64,000 bases of DNA from Polaribacter sp. IC073. Its GTDB lineage: Bacteria; Bacteroidota; Bacteroidia; Flavobacteriales; Flavobacteriaceae. Below, piece by piece: positions 17,136-25,561 of the stretch. The position numbers and the translations under genes were made by a program. Below the pieces are notes generated by a model. That model was given only the letters and a program-made list of their open reading frames with translations. It was not told the DNA's origin and made no database searches. The DNA is taken from positions 169,775-233,774 of the forward strand of contig NZ_VORS01000008.1 of assembly GCF_007997075.1 (NCBI RefSeq). The letters run 5' to 3'. Every line of letters begins with the position of its first letter. Within the stretch, counting starts at the first letter, position 1.

Positions 17136-17906
17136 TTATAGTTTATAGCAAACAGGAAGAATTTCATCTTTCATTAAGCAAAATCGCTCTCGTTTTTCTG
17201 GAGTTATTTTTTTTGTATAATCTACTTCATCAACCTTAAAACCAACAGAGCGTAACTTGTTAAAATAATCACGCCCGTAAACTCTAACATGATCGTATTG
17301 ACCAAATATCTTAGCGCGTTCTTTTCTATCTACAATAGCATTGTCTTCAAAAGTTTTTTCTCTAGATAGGTCTTGCGGAATTTGGAAAATACCAAATCCG
17401 CCAGGTTTTAAAACTCTATATAATTCTTGCATTGCCTTTGTATCATTTGTAATATGCTCTAAAACATGATTACAAAAAACCACATCAAATTCGTTTTCAT
17501 TAAAAGGTAAATCGCAAATATCTGCTTTTACATCTGCAATAGGAGATTCTAAATCCGACGTAATATAAGCTAGGTTTTTCTGCTTTCTAAAAATATCTAA
17601 AAAACATTGTTCTGGTGCAATGTGTAAAACTTTTAGTTTTTTTATGGATGTAAAAAAAATAGTTTCATCCTTTAAAAACAACCACATTAATCGGTGTCTT
17701 TCTAATGAAAGCGTAGATGGAGAAAGTGCATTTTCTCTTTGTACCCCATAACCATAAGGTAGAAATTTCTTAAAACTTCTACCATCTATGGGATCTGTAA
17801 AATTGTCACCTTTTAAGTACCAGGCAATTGCTGGTTTAACCCAGTAACTTGCTTTAATTAACAAGGGTCTTGGTATGGTGTTTAATATGGTTTTGAATAT
17901 AGACAC
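17136..17906 (-). CDS. Class I SAM-dependent methyltransferase
   Basis: A 256-aa Rossmann methyltransferase. Motif I is VLHIAPEQC (93-101), where Pro-Glu replaces the usual Gly-x-Gly. The acidic residue binding the ribose is in TSDLES (about 118), then ADICDLPF, the motif IV region FDVVFCNHVLEHI (140-152) and LYRVLKPGG (162-170). The sequence resembles family Methyltransf_11 proteins that act on small molecules or lipids. The substrate is unknown. It lies 10 nt downstream of map in the same direction, so they share a transcript. Confidence 0.85.
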   Translation of the reverse strand: MSIFKTILNTIPRPLLIKASYWVKPAIAWYLKGDNFTDPIDGRSFKKFLPYGYGVQRENALSPSTLSLERHRLMWLFLKDETIFFTSIKKLKVLHIAPEQCFLDIFRKQKNLAYITSDLESPIADVKADICDLPFNENEFDVVFCNHVLEHITNDTKAMQELYRVLKPGGFGIFQIPQDLSREKTFEDNAIVDRKERAKIFGQYDHVRVYGRDYFNKLRSVGFKVDEVDYTKKITPEKRERFCLMKDEILPVCYKL

Positions 17907-17916
17907 GAATTATTAA

Positions 17917-18720
17917 TTATTGTCTAAATTCATCTTCTTCATTCGTAACAATTCCTAGAGCTTCATGCACATATTTAAAAGTAGAAAGCAATTCTGGTTT
18001 GCCGTTTAAAATAGCAATGTCGTGCTCAAAATGTGCAGAAGGTTTATTGTCTAACGTTGTAATTGTCCAACCGTCTGCATGTTGTTTTATTTTGTGAGTT
18101 CCTAGATTTGTCATTGGTTCTATGGCAACCACCATTCCTTCAACAAATTTCTTTCCTCTTCCTCTTTTACCGTAATTTGGCATTTCTGGATCTTCATGCA
18201 TTTCTCTTCCTAAACCATGACCAACCAATTCTCTTACAACACCGTAACCACGATCTTCTGTGAATTTCTGAATTGCATACCCAACGTCTCCAACTCTATT
18301 ACCTGCTTTAAACTCGCGAATACCAACGTATAAACTTTCTCTAGTTACGTCTAATAACTTTCTAGTTTCTGCATCAATCTCACCAACAGCAAATGTGTAA
18401 GCGTGATCACCATAAAATCCGTTTTTCTTAGCACCACAATCTATAGAAATAATATCACCTTCTTTTAAAGGTTCTTTATTAGGAATACCGTGTACTACCT
18501 GAGCATTCGGACTCATACAAAGCGTGTTCGGGAAGTCATACAAACCTAAAAAACCAGGAATTGCGCCTTCTGCTCTAATAAAATCTTCTGCTAATTTGTC
18601 TAAATATAAAGTAGAAACTCCAGGTTTTACTTCTTTTGCAAGCATGCCTAATGTTTTCGAAACGATCAAAGCACTTTCGCGCATCAATTCTATTTCTTCT
18701 TTGGTTTTAATCTTAATCAT
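17917..18720 (-). CDS. map: Methionine aminopeptidase type I
   Basis: A 267-aa enzyme that removes the initiator Met from nascent proteins. The five metal ligands are visible: Asp94, Asp105, His168, Glu201 and Glu232 (in DCGAKKNGFYGDH, GHGLG, AIEPM and FEHDIA). The ATG at 18718-18720 is chosen over a start seven codons upstream, which would fall inside the TAACTTTG promoter box. It is first gene of a short operon with the methyltransferase. Confidence 0.95.
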   Translation of the reverse strand: MIKIKTKEEIELMRESALIVSKTLGMLAKEVKPGVSTLYLDKLAEDFIRAEGAIPGFLGLYDFPNTLCMSPNAQVVHGIPNKEPLKEGDIISIDCGAKKNGFYGDHAYTFAVGEIDAETRKLLDVTRESLYVGIREFKAGNRVGDVGYAIQKFTEDRGYGVVRELVGHGLGREMHEDPEMPNYGKRGRGKKFVEGMVVAIEPMTNLGTHKIKQHADGWTITTLDNKPSAHFEHDIAILNGKPELLSTFKYVHEALGIVTNEEDEFRQ

Positions 18721-18738
18721 AATAAAAAAATTGAACAG

Positions 18739-18746
18739 CAAAGTTA
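18739..18746 (-). promoter_or_regulatory. -7 promoter box for map
   Basis: Minus-strand TAACTTTG followed by C fits TAnnTTTG. It is 18 nt upstream of the map ATG and decides that start. No clear -33 TTG. Confidence 0.55.
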
Positions 18747-18778
18747 GTATAATTTAAAGAAATAGTACGCTGAAATAC

Positions 18779-19177
18779 TTATTTCAAGAAAGCGAAAAAG
18801 CCTTTCTTTTTTTTAGGTTCTGGTGTGTAGTTAAAAATATGCTTGTAAACTTCTGTCCAACCAATAAAACCACCAATATTTCGATCGTCTATAAATAAAT
18901 CTGCATTTATTTTTCTACTGTATTTGGGGTCGAAATGTTCTTCAGGAAAACTTTTGTTTACCGCATAAAATTCAATGCCATTTTCTTTACAGAAAGTAAC
19001 AGCTTCCTTTAGTTTGGTGCCACTTCTATACGTCCAAAGTATCAATCGATAGCCTTCACTTTGAAGTTTTCTTAAAGTTTCGAAAGCAAAAAGTTGTGTA
19101 GTACCAATTTTAGGATACGCATCTTCTACAATGGTACCATCAAAATCTACGGCAATAATTAAGTTGTTAGTATTCAT
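18779..19177 (-). CDS. HAD-superfamily phosphatase-like protein
   Basis: A 132-aa compact HAD hydrolase. Motif I is Asp11/Asp13 in VDFDGTIV, motif II Thr49 in ILWTYR, and the acidic motif IV is Asp97/Asp98 in FIDDRNIGG. There is no cap domain insert of any size, like the small BT0820-type phosphatases of Bacteroidetes. The C-terminus is Lys-rich. Its ATG directly follows the stop of the thioredoxin-like gene, so they are coupled. The substrate is unknown. Confidence 0.87.
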   Translation of the reverse strand: MNTNNLIIAVDFDGTIVEDAYPKIGTTQLFAFETLRKLQSEGYRLILWTYRSGTKLKEAVTFCKENGIEFYAVNKSFPEEHFDPKYSRKINADLFIDDRNIGGFIGWTEVYKHIFNYTPEPKKKKGFFAFLK

Positions 19178-19708
19178 TTATTTACTGCTGTCGTAAGAGT
19201 GTTTATAAGCTTCACCAGAAACAATTTTTAACATATCTTTTTCTAAAGATTCTCTGGCATATTCTACATAACGCCCTATTTCTTTACCGTCTTTAATAAA
19301 AATAAATGTTGGTACTCTTTTGATGTCTAAACCTTCTTGTAGATTATCTGGAGTTCTTTTAGAACGATTTACAGTAACCATTTCTACATTTTTAAGATTG
19401 AAGTCTGCCAATTCTAAAACCTTGTAAAAATGCGGCGTTTCTCTCTTACTATCTCCACACCAAGTACCCATAAAAGCTTTAATTGTAACTCCTTTTAGGG
19501 CTTCTTTTAAGGAAGAAATTGTTGTTGCATCTGGTTTGTAAGTATCAAAGTTTTGATGGAACCATGAGTTATAAGGAGCTTGATTAAAAGATTCTTTATT
19601 CGCAAAACCGATTAAATCTCCTTGTTTATTTTTGGTAGCAGTTATTTCTTGCTGTGCGTTACAAGAAGTTAGTGAAATTGTAAACAGGAATAAAAAAAAG
19701 TATTTCAT
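19178..19708 (-). CDS. Thioredoxin-like lipoprotein with single active-site Cys (WCGDS)
   Basis: A 176-aa lipoprotein (MKYFFLFLFTISLTSC, Cys16). A thioredoxin fold covers about 60-165. The active site reads GTWCGDSK: Cys84 is kept but the second Cys of CxxC is Ser87. The cis-Pro loop is present (RVPTFIF). With one Cys it cannot act as an ordinary dithiol oxidoreductase; a peroxiredoxin-like, glutathionylation or binding role is more likely. It faces the periplasm or surface. It lies between gpmI (19 nt upstream) and the HAD gene and is probably in one operon with them. Confidence 0.85.
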   Translation of the reverse strand: MKYFFLFLFTISLTSCNAQQEITATKNKQGDLIGFANKESFNQAPYNSWFHQNFDTYKPDATTISSLKEALKGVTIKAFMGTWCGDSKRETPHFYKVLELADFNLKNVEMVTVNRSKRTPDNLQEGLDIKRVPTFIFIKDGKEIGRYVEYARESLEKDMLKIVSGEAYKHSYDSSK

Positions 19709-19727
19709 TTTTGTAAAGTTTTGTGTT

Positions 19728-21245
19728 TTATAGTAGCGAGTGTTGTGTCATTTCTGTTGGTTGCTCAACACCCATTAAATTTAAAATTGTTGGTGCAATA
19801 TCGCCTAAGATACCACTTTTTATAGATTTTATTTCTTGATCAATTAAAATGAACGGAACGGGGTTTGTGGTGTGCGCAGTGTGAGGAGAACCATCTGGGT
19901 TCATCATTGTTTCACAATTTCCGTGATCTGCAATTAGTAGTGTAGAGTATCCGTTTTTTAAACCCGTTTCAATTACCTTTTTTGCACAGTTATCTACAGT
20001 TTCACATGCTTTAATAGCAGCTTCCATAATTCCTGTATGACCAACCATATCTCCGTTTGCAAAATTTAAACACACAAAATCTGCGGCTCCTTTTTCTAGG
20101 TCTTCACACAAAGCATCTGTTAATTCATAAGCACTCATTTCTGGTTGCAAATCATAAGTTGCCACTTTTGGGGAGTTTCTTAAAATTCTAGATTCACCTT
20201 CAAACGGAGCTTCTTGTCCGCCAGAAAAGAAAAATGTAACATGCGGATATTTCTCTGTTTCTGCAATTCTAATTTGCTTTTTACCCGCTTTAGAAAGTAC
20301 TTCTCCTAACGTATTTTTAATATTATCGCTATTGTAAATTACATTAATTCCTTTAAAACTTTCATCATACATGGTAATCGTTGTAAAGTATAAATCTAGT
20401 TTTTTCATTCCAAATTCTGGAAAATCATTTTGAGACAAGGCATTTGTTAATTCTCGTCCTCTATCGGTTCTATAATTGAAAAATAAAACAACATCTCCTT
20501 CTTTTATTTGCGCTTTTGGCGAACCATCTTCATTGGTTACAATGATAGATTTATGAAACTCATCTGTAATTCCTGCTTCATAATTTGCATTCATTTTAGC
20601 TAGTACATCTGTAGTTTTTGTACCAACACCGTTTACAATACCATCATACGCTTCTTTTACACGCTCCCATCTGTTGTCTCGATCCATTGCATAATAACGC
20701 CCAGTAACAGAAGCCAATTCTCCTGTACTTTCTTTCATGTATTCTTGAATATCGTTGATGAAAAATGTACCAGATTTAGGATCACAATCTCTACCATCTG
20801 TAAACGCGTGTAAATACACATTGTCTACTTCATTTTCTTTGGCAACATCTAAAATTCCTTTTATATGATTAATGTGAGCGTGAATACCTCCATTAGAAAC
20901 CAAACCTAATAAATGAACATCTTTGTTGTTTTCTTTGGCATATTTTAAAGTATCTAACAATACTTTTTCTTTACCCAAGGTTTTTTCTTTAACTGCTTTA
21001 TTAATTCTAGCTAAATTTTGATATACAATTCTACCAGCACCTAAATTCATGTGGCCAACTTCCGAATTACCCATTTGACCTTCTGGTAAACCAACGTGTA
21101 AACCATCTGTTCTTAGTTCTGCATGCGGATATTTGTCATACAAACCGTTTATAAAAGGTGTTTTTGCGTTGTAAATTGCAGATACTTTTGGGTCTTGTGT
21201 AATTCCCCAACCGTCTAAAATCATTAAGATAACTTTCTTGTTCAT
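19728..21245 (-). CDS. gpmI: 2,3-bisphosphoglycerate-independent phosphoglycerate mutase
   Basis: A 505-aa glycolytic enzyme interconverting 3- and 2-phosphoglycerate through a phosphoserine. Asp11 (ILDGWG) and the nucleophile Ser61 (QMGNSEVGHMNLGAGR) are present. So are DGRDCDPKSG, GRYYAMDRDNRWERV, and the second metal cluster (CLNFANGDMVGHTG and LIADHGNCE). Length is standard. It heads a likely operon with the thioredoxin-like and HAD genes. Confidence 0.96.
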   Translation of the reverse strand: MNKKVILMILDGWGITQDPKVSAIYNAKTPFINGLYDKYPHAELRTDGLHVGLPEGQMGNSEVGHMNLGAGRIVYQNLARINKAVKEKTLGKEKVLLDTLKYAKENNKDVHLLGLVSNGGIHAHINHIKGILDVAKENEVDNVYLHAFTDGRDCDPKSGTFFINDIQEYMKESTGELASVTGRYYAMDRDNRWERVKEAYDGIVNGVGTKTTDVLAKMNANYEAGITDEFHKSIIVTNEDGSPKAQIKEGDVVLFFNYRTDRGRELTNALSQNDFPEFGMKKLDLYFTTITMYDESFKGINVIYNSDNIKNTLGEVLSKAGKKQIRIAETEKYPHVTFFFSGGQEAPFEGESRILRNSPKVATYDLQPEMSAYELTDALCEDLEKGAADFVCLNFANGDMVGHTGIMEAAIKACETVDNCAKKVIETGLKNGYSTLLIADHGNCETMMNPDGSPHTAHTTNPVPFILIDQEIKSIKSGILGDIAPTILNLMGVEQPTEMTQHSLL

Positions 21246-21435
21246 TTTCTAAAAATTGAACAGTAAAAATAAGAAAGTTTTTTGTCTTATTTTTACTTTT
21301 TCACGAAACCGATAGCGTAAAATTAAAATGATAAGTAGTTGCTACTTCTCGTTTTTAAATACTTTTATTTTAATAGTTATTTAAACTAATCAGATAAAAA
21401 AGAAGAAGTATAGCGGTAATAATAATTCTTACTTT

Positions 21436-21633
21436 TTAAAAGAAACTACGATTGTTTTGTTGTTGAATTTTCTCACGAACTTCTTTCGGGTCGTTCTCAA
21501 TAGCTTTATTGGGGAAGAATAATTCACTTTTGTTACTTTTTTTGAAGTCCTTTATTTTATCAAAAGTAGCAATACGGGTGCTCTTATTAGTTATCATTGC
21601 CGCTACAGAAGCTACAAAACGCATAATAATCAA
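21436..21633 (-). CDS. Small basic protein of unknown function
   Basis: A 65-aa open frame in an otherwise gene-free gap between gpmI and the aromatic hydroxylase. It begins MIIMRFVASVAAMI; the second Met (residue 4) is an equally likely start. It is rich in Lys, Asn and Glu and ends QQQNNRSFF. No signal peptide that I would trust and no known motif. Its composition looks coding, but there is no homology support, so it may be a small conserved flavobacterial protein or chance. Confidence 0.45.
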   Translation of the reverse strand: MIIMRFVASVAAMITNKSTRIATFDKIKDFKKSNKSELFFPNKAIENDPKEVREKIQQQNNRSFF

Positions 21634-21661
21634 TTTTTTAGTTACTAATTAAAAGCTAAAA

Positions 21662-21676
21662 GTAACAAAATGTTAC
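21662..21676. promoter_or_regulatory. Palindrome in a divergent promoter region, possible operator
   Basis: GTAACA-AAA-TGTTAC is a perfect 6-bp inverted repeat with a 3-nt spacer, lying between the divergent 65-aa gene and the hydroxylase gene. A second GTTAC half-site is at 21641. The form is typical of a dimeric repressor site. Confidence 0.4.
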
Positions 21677-21723
21677 CTGCAGTATTTAACAAAGATAAAA
21701 TGAATAATTGTTGATTTAATACG

Positions 21724-21731
21724 TAATTTTG
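21724..21731 (+). promoter_or_regulatory. -7 promoter box for the aromatic amino acid hydroxylase
   Basis: TAATTTTG fits TAnnTTTG, 27 nt upstream of the ATG at 21759. TTG triplets at 21708-21713 are closer than usual for a -33 element. Confidence 0.45.
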
Positions 21732-21758
21732 TAAGAATAATTCAATATTTAGATAGAT

Positions 21759-23513
21759 ATGCAGTTTCAATTGAATGATGTCACAAAAAAACTACCTAAA
21801 CACTTACATAAATTTGTTGTAAAACAGCCTTATGAAGAATATACAGCACAAAACCAAGCAGTTTGGCGCTATGTTATGAGAATAAATGTAGATTACCTAA
21901 GTAAGGTTGCACATAATTCTTACATAAAAGGACTCGCCAAAACAGGTATTTCAACAGAAGAAATTCCATACATGGATGGAATGAATCGTATTTTGAAAGA
22001 TATCGGTTGGGCAGCAGTTTCTGTAGATGGTTTTATTCCGCCAAATGCATTTATGGAGTTTCAAGCATATAATGTATTGGTCATAGCATCAGATATGAGA
22101 ACTATAAATCATATAGAATATACACCTGCACCAGATATTATTCATGAAGCAGCAGGACATGCACCAATTATTGCAAACCCAGAATACGCAGAATATTTAA
22201 GACGTTTTGGTGAAATTGGCTGTAAAGCTATTTCGTCTGCTAAAGATTATGAAATGTATGAAGCAATTCGTCTTTTATCAATCTTAAAAGAAAATCCAAA
22301 TTCTTCAGAAAAAGAAATAAATACAGCGCAAGAAGCGGTCGCGTATTTGCAAGATAATATGGGCGAATTGTCTGAAATGGCACAGATAAGAAATTTACAT
22401 TGGTGGACGGTAGAATACGGTTTAATTGGCACTTTAGAAAATCCTAAAATTTACGGAGCAGGTTTGCTTTCTTCTATTGGTGAAAGTGCTTGGTGCATGA
22501 AAGATGAAGTTAGAAAAGCACCCTATTCCATTGAAACCGCAAATATAAATTTCGATATTACAAAACCACAACCACAATTATTTGTAACGCCAGATTTTGC
22601 ACACCTAAGTTTGGTTTTAGAGCAATTTGCAAATAAAATGGCCATTAGAAAAGGTGGTTTAAAAGGCATACAGAAATTAATTAATTCTAAGAATTTAGGA
22701 ACGATTGAATTGAGTACAGGGATACAGATTTCTGGAGTATTTACCAACGTAATTGCAGATGAGAATAACAAACCTATTTATTTTCAAACGACAGGTTTAA
22801 CAGCTTTGTCAAATAGAGATAAAGAATTAATTGGCCACGGTGTAGAAAATCATAAAGGTGGTTTTGGAAGTCCTGTTGGCAAATTGAAGGGAATTAACAT
22901 TGCCATCGAAAATATGAGTCCTAGAGATTTAGAAGCCTATCAAATTTATGAAGGAAAACGCATTTCTTTAGAATTTGAAGGCGGACTAAAAGTTGTTGGA
23001 GATGTAATTACGGGAACTAGAGATTTGCGTGGTAAAATATTAATTATTTCTTTTGATAATTGTACGGTTATGCATAATGAAACAGTCTTATTTAAACCAG
23101 CATGGGGAATTTATAATATGGCCGTCGGTAAAGAAGTAGTTTCTGCATACGGTGGGGCAGCCGATATTAATTCTTTTAAAGATGAAAGTGAAGTTTCTAA
23201 AACAAAAACGCACAAAATAAAATATTCTGATCAAGAAAGAGCATTGTATTCTTTATACGAAGAAGTAAGAAATATGCGTGAAGCAACATCAGTTACAGAA
23301 GAAAACCTAACAATTATTTTTAATCAGTTGAAAAAAGATTTTTCTAATGATTGGTTATTGAATTTAGAACTTTATGAAGTAGCTTTGCAGCATCATTTTT
23401 TGATACAAGAAGAGATATATACTTACTTGTTAGTTTTACAAAAAAATGAGACCTATAAAAAGTTAATAGAAAACGGATTAAATTTACTAAGAGTCGAGCC
23501 ATCAAAAATATAG
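21759..23513 (+). CDS. phhA: Aromatic amino acid hydroxylase (phenylalanine 4-monooxygenase type), long form
   Basis: A 584-aa protein. The first 300 residues are the tetrahydropterin-dependent catalytic domain with iron ligands His129 and His134 (IIHEAAGHAP) and Glu219 (WWTVEYGL), so it should turn Phe into Tyr using O2. Ordinary bacterial enzymes end near residue 280-300. This one continues for about 280 residues with no domain I recognise (for example GFGSPVGKLKGINIAIE and LEFEGGLKVVGDVI). The long form is known in other Bacteroidetes. A single-domain rhodanese follows 4 nt later. No pterin dehydratase gene is in view. Confidence 0.92.
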   Translation: MQFQLNDVTKKLPKHLHKFVVKQPYEEYTAQNQAVWRYVMRINVDYLSKVAHNSYIKGLAKTGISTEEIPYMDGMNRILKDIGWAAVSVDGFIPPNAFMEFQAYNVLVIASDMRTINHIEYTPAPDIIHEAAGHAPIIANPEYAEYLRRFGEIGCKAISSAKDYEMYEAIRLLSILKENPNSSEKEINTAQEAVAYLQDNMGELSEMAQIRNLHWWTVEYGLIGTLENPKIYGAGLLSSIGESAWCMKDEVRKAPYSIETANINFDITKPQPQLFVTPDFAHLSLVLEQFANKMAIRKGGLKGIQKLINSKNLGTIELSTGIQISGVFTNVIADENNKPIYFQTTGLTALSNRDKELIGHGVENHKGGFGSPVGKLKGINIAIENMSPRDLEAYQIYEGKRISLEFEGGLKVVGDVITGTRDLRGKILIISFDNCTVMHNETVLFKPAWGIYNMAVGKEVVSAYGGAADINSFKDESEVSKTKTHKIKYSDQERALYSLYEEVRNMREATSVTEENLTIIFNQLKKDFSNDWLLNLELYEVALQHHFLIQEEIYTYLLVLQKNETYKKLIENGLNLLRVEPSKI

Positions 23514-23517
23514 AATT

Positions 23518-23829
23518 ATGGGATTTTTTGACATTTTTAAAAGAAAAGATATGAGTACAGAAATAAAAGAATATTTAGATAAAGAGGCGGTAATTTTAGA
23601 TGTTAGAACTTTGGCAGAATGGAATGAAGGCCATATAGAAAGTTCAAAACACGTAGTTTTAAGTTTAATTCCGTTAGAAATAGAACAAATTAAAGCTTGG
23701 GGAAAACCAGTAATTGCCGTTTGTAAAAGCGGAGGTAGAAGCGGGCAAGCAACTCAGTTTTTGGCTCAAAACGGAGTGGATGTAATTAACGGTGGACCGT
23801 GGCAAAATGTTGCAAAAGAATTAGATTAA
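23518..23829 (+). CDS. Single-domain rhodanese-like sulfurtransferase
   Basis: A 103-aa rhodanese with the active-site loop VCKSGGRSGQA; Cys at about residue 77 carries the persulfide. The conserved DVRTLAEWNEGHI segment is at about 29-41. It is cytoplasmic. It lies 4 nt after the hydroxylase stop, so they share a transcript, although a functional link is not obvious. Its last 4 nt overlap the convergent membrane-protein gene. Confidence 0.9.
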   Translation: MGFFDIFKRKDMSTEIKEYLDKEAVILDVRTLAEWNEGHIESSKHVVLSLIPLEIEQIKAWGKPVIAVCKSGGRSGQATQFLAQNGVDVINGGPWQNVAKELD

Positions 23830-24218
23830 CGGTAATTACCAAAACCTTTTCTTCTTCGTTGGTGCAATCTAGTGTACACTTTGTAAGAGTGTGTTGCTTT
23901 GCTAACAATCGCAAAAATACCACCCAACATTGCACCAACAAAAGCTCCCATTGTTAGGGCATCAAAATCGTGCCCTGTTGCTAAATACTTTAGGTAGAAA
24001 ATAATAATTCCTATAAGTATCGATATAAAAAATACTTGCAGTTTAGAATTGGATAATTTAGCATAAATACCACATAATATACCTGTAATTATAGCGGTTG
24101 CAGTAATTTTTGTTACTAATAATTCTAAGAAGTTACTTGTTTCTGGTAATATAATTGCTGTTACAAAGATGCCTACAAGAGCTCCAGAAATGATACCGAT
24201 AAGAATTTTTTGAATCAT
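23826..24218 (-). CDS. Small membrane protein with four predicted helices, unknown function
   Basis: A 130-aa integral membrane protein. Hydrophobic stretches are at about 4-24, 34-54, 60-80 and 90-107. It is rich in Gly/Ala/Ile and has a basic C-terminal tail (YTRLHQRRRKGFGNYR) probably in the cytoplasm. The pattern resembles small glycine-zipper membrane proteins, but I recognise no family. It is convergent with the rhodanese. Confidence 0.75.
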   Translation of the reverse strand: MIQKILIGIISGALVGIFVTAIILPETSNFLELLVTKITATAIITGILCGIYAKLSNSKLQVFFISILIGIIIFYLKYLATGHDFDALTMGAFVGAMLGGIFAIVSKATHSYKVYTRLHQRRRKGFGNYR

Positions 24219-24298
24219 ATTATTTCGTAAATAGTACTAAATTTAAAGGTACAAATAAAAACCTTTGTAAGGCTAATTTTCTTTTTTGCTGTTTCGTC

Positions 24299-25249
24299 TT
24301 AAAAAGAAATAAAAGAGTGTTTTTGTATTATTGCTTTTTGCTTGAGGGCTAAATTTTTTAAAAATTGCTGATGTTGCTCAGAGTTCTCGTTAAAAGGTCT
24401 GTGAGAAATCCCTTTCTGAATTAGTTCTATTTCTTGCATCGTAATTTGTGATGCCTCCGTAAACCAAGCTCCAACAAATTTTTCCCAAATGTAGCTAATA
24501 GCTGTTTTATTCGGATGAATCATGTCTTCATTATAAAAACGATACCCTCTTAATTCATCCATTACAATTTCATAAGAAGGAAAATAATGTATGTTATTTA
24601 TTGGATCTACAACGTTGTGGATTCCTGCAATTAGATGTGCTTTGCTTCTTGTATTTTCTATAAAGCCATCTTTTAAATGACGAACAGGAGAAACTGTAAG
24701 TGTCACGGAAACATCTACGTTTAGCATTTTTAGGAGAGCGATACTACGGTCTAAACTTTCTGAAACTTCATCAACAGATAATAACTCTTTTAAGAATTTT
24801 TTCTGCGGAATTTTATGACAGTTTGCAACAATTGCAGCTGTTTCTATAAATCTGTAGACCCAAGAAGTGCCTAGGGTAATTATAACATGTGTTGCTTCTT
24901 CGAGTTGTTTTTTAGTTTGAACTAATGCTGCATTTAAATTAACTAAAAGTTCTTTTTTATCAACAGAACTCATGTTAGAATGTGCATCAAAACAATGCCA
25001 GCGTTCATTGTTAAAAGTTAAATCTTTTTCGGTATACCTTTCTTGGTTTATTGCTTTTGTTATTAAGGTTTCTATTGCTTTGGGGTGAAAGAGAATTCCG
25101 AACGGATTCTGATTCGACTGAAACTTAAAATAAGAAAGCTGATTACCTATATTTTCTGAAAAACAAGAACCCAATAATAATATTTTAGAAGTATACGCTA
25201 TTAGTGTATTTGATTTTTTTTTTATTGGAATTCTGGTTTGAAGGTTCAT
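24299..25249 (-). CDS. GSCFA domain-containing protein
   Basis: A 316-aa protein carrying the family-defining motif LLLGSCFSENIG near residues 24-35 (GSCFS), then NPFGILFHP, ITLGTSWVYR, LTVSPVRHLKDG and DMIHPNKTAISYIW. These blocks are those of a GDSL/SGNH-like esterase fold: the Ser of GSCF and the Asp/His of DMIHPN would be catalytic. The family is common in Bacteroidetes but its substrate is not established. There is no signal peptide. It is transcribed alone. Confidence 0.9.
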   Translation of the reverse strand: MNLQTRIPIKKKSNTLIAYTSKILLLGSCFSENIGNQLSYFKFQSNQNPFGILFHPKAIETLITKAINQERYTEKDLTFNNERWHCFDAHSNMSSVDKKELLVNLNAALVQTKKQLEEATHVIITLGTSWVYRFIETAAIVANCHKIPQKKFLKELLSVDEVSESLDRSIALLKMLNVDVSVTLTVSPVRHLKDGFIENTRSKAHLIAGIHNVVDPINNIHYFPSYEIVMDELRGYRFYNEDMIHPNKTAISYIWEKFVGAWFTEASQITMQEIELIQKGISHRPFNENSEQHQQFLKNLALKQKAIIQKHSFISF

Positions 25250-25561
25250 TAAGTAGTGGTGTGTTTTCTCTTACAAAGATGTACTATTTTTTTAGTATTA
25301 CACAAAAATTTAATCCTTTGATCATAAAAAAATAAAGGAGTCCGTCCATAATGCTAAAAGCCTCAGATTAATTAATCTAAGGCTTTTATATTTTAATTTA
25401 CGAATGCTCGCTAAAAGTTATTTAATCATTGCGTTATTAGAAGTAAGAACTGCTAAATATTTTAGGAAATAGTTATGAAATTGCTCATATCAAAAAGAGG
25501 AACGAAACTAGATTTTTTTTACCGAATATTAATAGTTGTCAAGCAACAAACATGTTTTAAG
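25250..25561. other. Intergenic stretch containing one strong hairpin
   Basis: Apart from the terminator at 25355-25388, this 312-nt gap shows no open frame and no clear promoter box. Confidence 0.6.
25355..25388. terminator. Bidirectional terminator-like hairpin
   Basis: TAAAAGCCT (25355-25363) pairs with AGGCTTTTA (25380-25388), extended by AGATTA with TAATCT after one mismatch. It is the probable end of the B12-uptake operon, about 170 nt past the stop at 25562. Confidence 0.7.
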
